The notes under the pieces were generated by a model. It was not told the DNA's origin. It saw only the letters and a list, made by a program, of their open reading frames with translations, and ran no database searches. From positions 1-43,640 of the forward strand of contig CAKKSP010000031.1 of the NCBI GenBank assembly GCA_919902045.1: a stretch of 43,640 nucleotides of DNA, in the 5' to 3' direction. Numbering within the stretch: the stretch's first letter is position 1; each line of letters starts with the position of its first letter. The stretch comes from Omnitrophica bacterium GWA2_41_15. GTDB lineage: Bacteria > Omnitrophota > Gorgyraeia > Gygaellales > Profunditerraquicolaceae. The position numbers and the translations under genes are program-made. Positions 40,375 through 43,640 of the stretch are shown here, one piece after another.

Positions 40375-40956
40375 TTACGGCGTAAGTGAAATCGTTACCT
40401 GGCCTGAATACTGGCCATAAGCCTTCAAATTAGTAATCGGAGACGCTCCCGTAGCATCATCAGCAACCTTTCCAGTAGCAATACCATAATAAATCCTTAA
40501 CCATCCACCAGCTAAATATGCTTTATTATAAGCTTTGCTATTACTGTTAGCATAAGTTACTTTTTCTATTTGGGTGCCGGCAGTGCTGCTAGTCTGCTTC
40601 ATAAAAGTAACATTTATGTTACTATCCAAGTTGCTTGTTCCGGTTGTGTTTACCATACTAGTTCTGGTATGTGTTACTGTGTAATCTGTTGCGTTTGAGT
40701 TGATCCCTACATCTACCGCATAATAAAAAGGGGCGGTAAAAATACCTAAAACAGGATCAAAACTAAGGTTACCAAATTCTAATCCTCCAGCTGCCGCTGT
40801 CCATACCGTTCCGGTAACTTTTGAAACTGTGACATTCAGCGCATTCTGCTGCGGGATATATGCTTTTATAGCTAAAATTTTACTTTCCGCGGCAAAACAA
40901 ACTGATGTTATTAACACCAACACCACCACACTTAATACTTTTATTACATTTTTCAT
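40375..40956 (-). CDS. Secreted subunit protein, candidate fibre subunit (paralogue of 30063-30671)
   Basis: 193 aa from the ATG at 40956, with GGGAGG upstream; the track's start lies in that site. Signal peptide (MKNVIKVLSVVVLVLITSVCFAA), then a beta-rich mature part: AYIPQQNALNVTVSKVTGTVWTAAAGGLEFGNLSFDPVLGIFTAPFYYAVDVG, GGWLRIYYGIATGKVADDATGASPI and a terminal YGQYSGQVTISLTP strand. The order of blocks and the GWLRxYxGIATG motif match the other subunit. A 17-bp palindrome precedes its ribosome-binding site and a 12-bp stem-loop follows it. No chaperone gene is adjacent, so it may use the pair 11 kb downstream. Confidence 0.7.
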   Translation of the reverse strand: MKNVIKVLSVVVLVLITSVCFAAESKILAIKAYIPQQNALNVTVSKVTGTVWTAAAGGLEFGNLSFDPVLGIFTAPFYYAVDVGINSNATDYTVTHTRTSMVNTTGTSNLDSNINVTFMKQTSSTAGTQIEKVTYANSNSKAYNKAYLAGGWLRIYYGIATGKVADDATGASPITNLKAYGQYSGQVTISLTP

Positions 40957-40974
40957 TTTTCTACCTCCCATTTT

Positions 40975-41019
40975 AGGGACATTTCTTAACAGGAAAACTG
41001 CTTGTTAAGAAATGTCCCT
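40975..41019. repeat. Perfect 17-bp inverted repeat upstream of subunit gene
   Basis: AGGGACATTTCTTAACA and its reverse complement around 11 bases. It belongs with the AGGGGAC-ended repeat at 6853-6899 by its outer ends. It lies just before the ribosome-binding site of the subunit gene and could form a leader hairpin there. Confidence 0.8.
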
Positions 41020-41088
41020 GATTCAGTTGTTTTTACTTAATTCACCTTAAATCTTTTAATACCCCCTTTCGCTACTTTAAAATTATAA

Positions 41089-42435
41089 TTAAATCTCCGA
41101 AATCGTATAAGTAATACGCGTTGCATAATCTCCTGCTAATACATCTTTTGAAGTAGTAAGCTCATAAATCACTTTGAATTTATCAGGAGCCCCTTCTTTA
41201 TCTGAAACAAAAATCACAGTGTCGTTTGCCCTGATCTCTGTTGCTTGTAAAAACGGCAAAGACCCCTTAGTCTCTAAAGATTCCTGCCGCATCTGAAAAA
41301 ATTTCTCCGGGATCGCTTTGCCTTCCTTATTTACTAACCCCGAAGGCAGCTGCTGGCTGACCTGATAGCGGCGTCCGGTATTATTTTTTATTTCAATGAC
41401 AGCTTCGGAATGCCTTGGCGCCTGGCCTATTTTAACATCGCGGAACTCTATATTTCCTCCGCTTTCCGGGCTTACCTTCAATTCAAAAACCGGAGCAATT
41501 TCAACCTCTAAAATAAAATTTTCTAAAATATGCTGCCCCACCGAATCTTCAAGCAGATATTTAAGCCCTGTGCGGGATTTTCCGGATTTAAGCATCTCCG
41601 GATTAATCAAACCGTAAGTAACCGTAAAATTAACAGAATCACTCGATGAAGACGTATAAATTGCTTCCTGGCGTAACGATAACGGAAGATTCTGATTCTG
41701 CCCGATTACACTGCAACTTACTGCTTCAAGCCCAAGCTCATTTCCGGATAACACTTCAAAAGGCGCTTCGATTGCCTGCAGAATTTTATACGGTTGGCCG
41801 CCTCCGCGGGTAATCGCAAAGTTAACATCAAAAGTTTGAGACTGTGGCCTGTTTGTATCAAGCGTAATAAATTTAGCTCCGGAGGAAGTTTTTATATCTA
41901 CTCCCCAACCACCTTCAATCTCAACAAAAATATTCATCATTACCTTAACTGATTGTTGACTAGAATCAATCGGCTCTAAAACAAAAGCAATTCTGCCGCG
42001 ATAATTACCAGAAGGAACCGTAAGCGGAGGTTTGATCAAATATACTAACTTGAAAGAATCGTTTGACCCTGAAGTATTTGAAGTATAGACGATGTTACGG
42101 TTTAAAGTCACCACACTTTCATTCTCGGCAGAAAGTGTCCCGAAAGAGTTGCTTCCGCGCAAACCGTAAACAGCAAAATTTGCCGTAGGTAAGACAACTC
42201 CTTGATCATTAGTAAGAGGATCAAGCAACATTTGAACTACCTGATATCGTTTTCCGAGGTCGCTTGTAATACTTAAGATAAGCTCTTTACTGACGGGCTT
42301 TGTAATACCGCTTACTTTACCAAAACGCAGGTCATTACCGCCGTCATAAGGGGTGGCGCTGAAGCTAAAAGCAGCAAAACAATTCGAGGCGGGTATGATC
42401 AGAAGCAGAGCTAACACCAGGAGAATCTTTTTCAT
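41089..42435 (-). CDS. Secreted three-repeat beta protein, possible fibre tip or minor subunit
   Basis: 448 aa from the ATG at 42435 with AAGGAG; the longer ORF start coincides with a promoter -35 box. Signal peptide (MKKILLVLALLLIIPASNCFA). Three divergent repeats of about 140-150 residues share an IxFxxVxxG opening, an (V/I)xxxQxLxxP segment, YTSxxxxSxxFxVxYxL, and an xGxYxxRIxYxL ending. The last unit closes the protein with GDYATRITYTISEI, like a terminal subunit strand. I do not recognise the family. It has its own promoter and precedes the subunit gene by about 130 bases. Confidence 0.65.
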   Translation of the reverse strand: MKKILLVLALLLIIPASNCFAAFSFSATPYDGGNDLRFGKVSGITKPVSKELILSITSDLGKRYQVVQMLLDPLTNDQGVVLPTANFAVYGLRGSNSFGTLSAENESVVTLNRNIVYTSNTSGSNDSFKLVYLIKPPLTVPSGNYRGRIAFVLEPIDSSQQSVKVMMNIFVEIEGGWGVDIKTSSGAKFITLDTNRPQSQTFDVNFAITRGGGQPYKILQAIEAPFEVLSGNELGLEAVSCSVIGQNQNLPLSLRQEAIYTSSSSDSVNFTVTYGLINPEMLKSGKSRTGLKYLLEDSVGQHILENFILEVEIAPVFELKVSPESGGNIEFRDVKIGQAPRHSEAVIEIKNNTGRRYQVSQQLPSGLVNKEGKAIPEKFFQMRQESLETKGSLPFLQATEIRANDTVIFVSDKEGAPDKFKVIYELTTSKDVLAGDYATRITYTISEI

Positions 42436-42457
42436 TTCAATCTCCTTTTTTGATTTT

Positions 42458-42486
42458 AATATACATCTGCTCTCTCGCATTGTCAA
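42458..42486 (-). promoter_or_regulatory. Sigma70-type promoter for the three-repeat protein
   Basis: TTGACA, 17-base spacer, TATATT, ending 23 bases before the ATG. A 13-bp direct duplication (CCCTTCCTTTTAT twice, plus strand) lies immediately upstream. Confidence 0.65.
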
Positions 42487-42509
42487 TCCCTTCCTTTTAT
42501 CCCTTCCTT

Positions 42510-42761
42510 TTATGACGGATCTCGCTCTTGCCTATCTGAACCCATAAGGTTCCACAAACCTCTATCTTCAGAATCAACAGCCGAAATATTACCACCAGCA
42601 ACATTAGTACTTTTATCTGTAAACGACTCTGAAGGTTTTAGCCAACCGGATGCGCCGCTTTCCATCGTTTTCTGAGTTCCTGCCTCTTGAATAGCATATA
42701 CCGTTGTAACAACGATGATAACAACGATTATTAATAGTATTATTATTCCTGTTTTTTTCAT
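42510..42761 (-). CDS. Small single-helix membrane or exported protein
   Basis: 83 aa from the ATG at 42761 with GAGGAAAG upstream. Its N-terminal hydrophobic helix is MKKTGIIILLIIVVIIVVTTVYA, and the polar tail (QKTMESGASGWLKPSESFTDKSTNVAGGNISAVDSEDRGLWN) has no known motif and no Cys. It could be a bitopic protein or a cleaved small exported protein. It is the first gene behind the strong promoter and the candidate riboswitch at 42794-42915, so its expression is likely conditional. Confidence 0.6.
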   Translation of the reverse strand: MKKTGIIILLIIVVIIVVTTVYAIQEAGTQKTMESGASGWLKPSESFTDKSTNVAGGNISAVDSEDRGLWNLMGSDRQERDPS

Positions 42762-42793
42762 TTTTCTTTCCTCGCGCATATATTATAAGCCTT

Positions 42794-42915
42794 AAAAAAA
42801 CAAAAAGCCGGCCTGACCCTTTTTTAGTCATCCGGCTCGAAACAATTCCGTGGCAGCTCTGACAATTACCTCCATAATTATCAGAAATGCCGGATTTAAG
42901 AGTTTATAAATACTT
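42794..42915 (-). ncRNA. Candidate riboswitch/attenuator leader with mutually exclusive stems
   Basis: Reading the minus strand, ATCCGGC pairs with a later GCCGGAT to close a domain that holds a strong hairpin (CTGATAATTA-TGGAGG-TAATTGTCAG) and a single-stranded GCCACGGAATTGTTTCGA segment. The same GCCGG can instead pair with CCGGC to make a terminator (see 42800-42837). I do not recognise the aptamer; it lacks the GGCAAACC and GCAAAG of GEMM RNAs. Confidence 0.6.
42800..42837 (-). terminator. Rho-independent terminator within the leader
   Basis: AGCCGG..GAC / GTC..CCGGCT stem followed by TTTTTGTTTTTTT on the minus strand, ahead of the 42761 gene. Its 5' arm is shared with the closing stem of the leader domain, the layout of a transcriptional riboswitch. 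Confidence 0.7.
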
Positions 42916-42921
42916 TGTAAA

Positions 42922-42950
42922 AGTATAATCTATTTCTTCCCTTTTGTCAA
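42922..42950 (-). promoter_or_regulatory. Consensus sigma70 promoter of the leader and small-protein operon
   Basis: TTGACA, 17-base spacer, TATACT on the minus strand. Transcription would start near 42914 and run into the structured leader. It is among the best promoters in the window. Confidence 0.75.
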
Positions 42951-42958
42951 GGGAACAA

Positions 42959-43306
42959 TCATTCTAAGTTAGGCTGCGCCTTCAAGTTCTCTTTCAGCCA
43001 TAAAGTCCGCGCCAGGCCAATTAGCTTTTCATGTATAAGATGAATCCCGACCTGCTTATAGTTTCCTTTTCGTTCCGGCCTTATCCACGATACCTCCCCT
43101 TCTACCGCAAGAGGCTCATGATGATCAGGTATATCAAGCCACATTTTAAGGTTATTTTCCATGGGGATATACCCACTTGTTACAAAACAAATGCCGTTTG
43201 CGCTGATATTCAACGTCTGTGCCACATCTTCAGTGCCGTTAAGAGGATTCTGGTACCGCAAAGGAATTTTTACTGCAATTCTTTCAAAATACCTTCGGTC
43301 GTTCAT
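42959..43306 (-). CDS. PilZ-domain protein (cyclic-di-GMP receptor type)
   Basis: 115 aa from the ATG at 43306, which has GGAGAG upstream; the longer ORF start has none. A single PilZ domain fills the protein: the N-terminal c-di-GMP-binding RxxxR (RYFER) in MNDRRYFERIAVKIPLRY, the second motif NISANG (N/DxSxxG), then GEVSWIRPERKGNYKQVGIHLI. Both ligand motifs look intact. It has no output domain, so it acts through a partner. It overlaps the preceding partial gene by about 23 bases and stops just before the promoter of the surface operon. Confidence 0.88.
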   Translation of the reverse strand: MNDRRYFERIAVKIPLRYQNPLNGTEDVAQTLNISANGICFVTSGYIPMENNLKMWLDIPDHHEPLAVEGEVSWIRPERKGNYKQVGIHLIHEKLIGLARTLWLKENLKAQPNLE

Positions 43307-43640
43307 TTTCTCTCCATATCTGTGGCTGGGATTTATGTTCAGATAACGCAAAAAGCGTGATCTTAAGAGAATGCATAAACCGCACCATATATAATTTATC
43401 TCCGGAAGTAGCGTAAATATTTGCTTTCATCCGGCAGAAGAATTTTTCAACTTGATCTTTATCATTATGCTCTTTTCGTACGTAAAGATAAGGCAGAGGT
43501 TTTGCTTCTTTAAAGTTAGGATCGATTTCTTTTACGATACAAACCATATGCCGATTAATAACCCTGCGCACTCCTTCTTTGTCGGTAATTTCTGAAGAAG
43601 AAATTATCTTTCTTCGTTTTCCAATTGAAGTCAGGTTTTT
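43284..43640 (-). CDS. Hypothetical protein, N-terminus beyond the window
   Basis: The frame is open to the edge (KNLTSIGKRRKIISSSEITDKEGV before the first track residue), so the gene starts outside. The visible 118 residues (GVRRVINRHMVCIVKEIDPN, LPYLYVRKEHNDKDQVEKFFCRMKANIYATSGDKLYMVRFMHSLKI) show no motif I recognise. It is translationally overlapped with the PilZ gene and probably part of the same unit. Confidence 0.5.
   Translation of the reverse strand, partial: KNLTSIGKRRKIISSSEITDKEGVRRVINRHMVCIVKEIDPNFKEAKPLPYLYVRKEHNDKDQVEKFFCRMKANIYATSGDKLYMVRFMHSLKITLFALSEHKSQPQIWRENERPKVF

Noticed and set aside
42794-42915. Second GEMM (c-di-GMP-I) riboswitch in the leader near the PilZ gene
   Set aside because: The leader has no GGCAAACC, GCAAAG or 3' conserved block, so it is reported only as an unrecognised candidate.

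Overview
The window looks like a chromosome segment from an uncultured, anaerobic, Gram-negative-type bacterium. It has a Wood-Ljungdahl (acetyl-CoA pathway) operon, an outer-membrane beta-barrel protein with periplasmic chaperones, tightly packed same-strand genes and many short palindromic repeats. That combination resembles Candidatus Omnitrophota or a related PVC-type lineage, but this is inference from gene content; there is no rRNA here.

Region 1 (1-20.6 kb) is an almost unbroken run of minus-strand genes. In transcription order it reads gatC-gatA-gatB, ctpA, a divergent polysaccharide deacetylase, tsaD, mgtC-like, a bactofilin with a DNA-binding-type tail, a membrane-anchored HTH protein, larB, an FmdE-domain gene, then acsC, the corrinoid-protein activator RACo, cooC, acsD and acsE. 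Next come dgkA, a secreted hypothetical protein, a CAT-anticodon tRNA, tilS, ftsH, folP and cdaA (cut by the window edge). The carbonyl-branch genes encode the corrinoid Fe-S protein (AcsC/AcsD), its methyltransferase (AcsE), its reductive activator and a nickel-maturation ATPase. CODH (acsA) and acetyl-CoA synthase (acsB) are not in the window.

Region 2 (20.6-25.5 kb) switches to the plus strand. It begins with a nest of inverted repeats, followed by a 1076-aa glycoside-phosphorylase-like protein. Then comes a regulatory leader with a strong promoter, a cyclic-di-GMP-I (GEMM) type riboswitch that carries a 43-nt double hairpin inside its conserved core, an intrinsic terminator and a further structured hairpin pair. 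Downstream are a small ribbon-helix-helix-like protein and a small secreted protein.

Region 3 (25.5-43.6 kb) is a second minus-strand block devoted to the cell surface. It has an usher-like outer-membrane protein, two tandem periplasmic chaperone-like proteins and two related secreted subunits, each followed by a strong stem-loop without a U-tract. It also has multi-repeat adhesin-like proteins (one interrupted by an in-frame stop), a 1613-aa Rhs/YD-repeat protein with a variable C-terminal tip and a membrane protein that may be its immunity partner, and a PQQ-type beta-propeller protein. The block starts with a strong promoter and a leader with mutually exclusive antiterminator/terminator stems (a candidate riboswitch), next to a PilZ-domain gene. 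Together this suggests a cyclic-di-GMP-controlled chaperone/usher-like fibre system of unfamiliar type. The component roles are inferred.

Throughout, short palindromes and 7-bp tandem repeats have invaded genes and gene ends: several stop codons lie inside palindromes, and folP, tsaD and gatA carry in-frame heptamer-repeat insertions.
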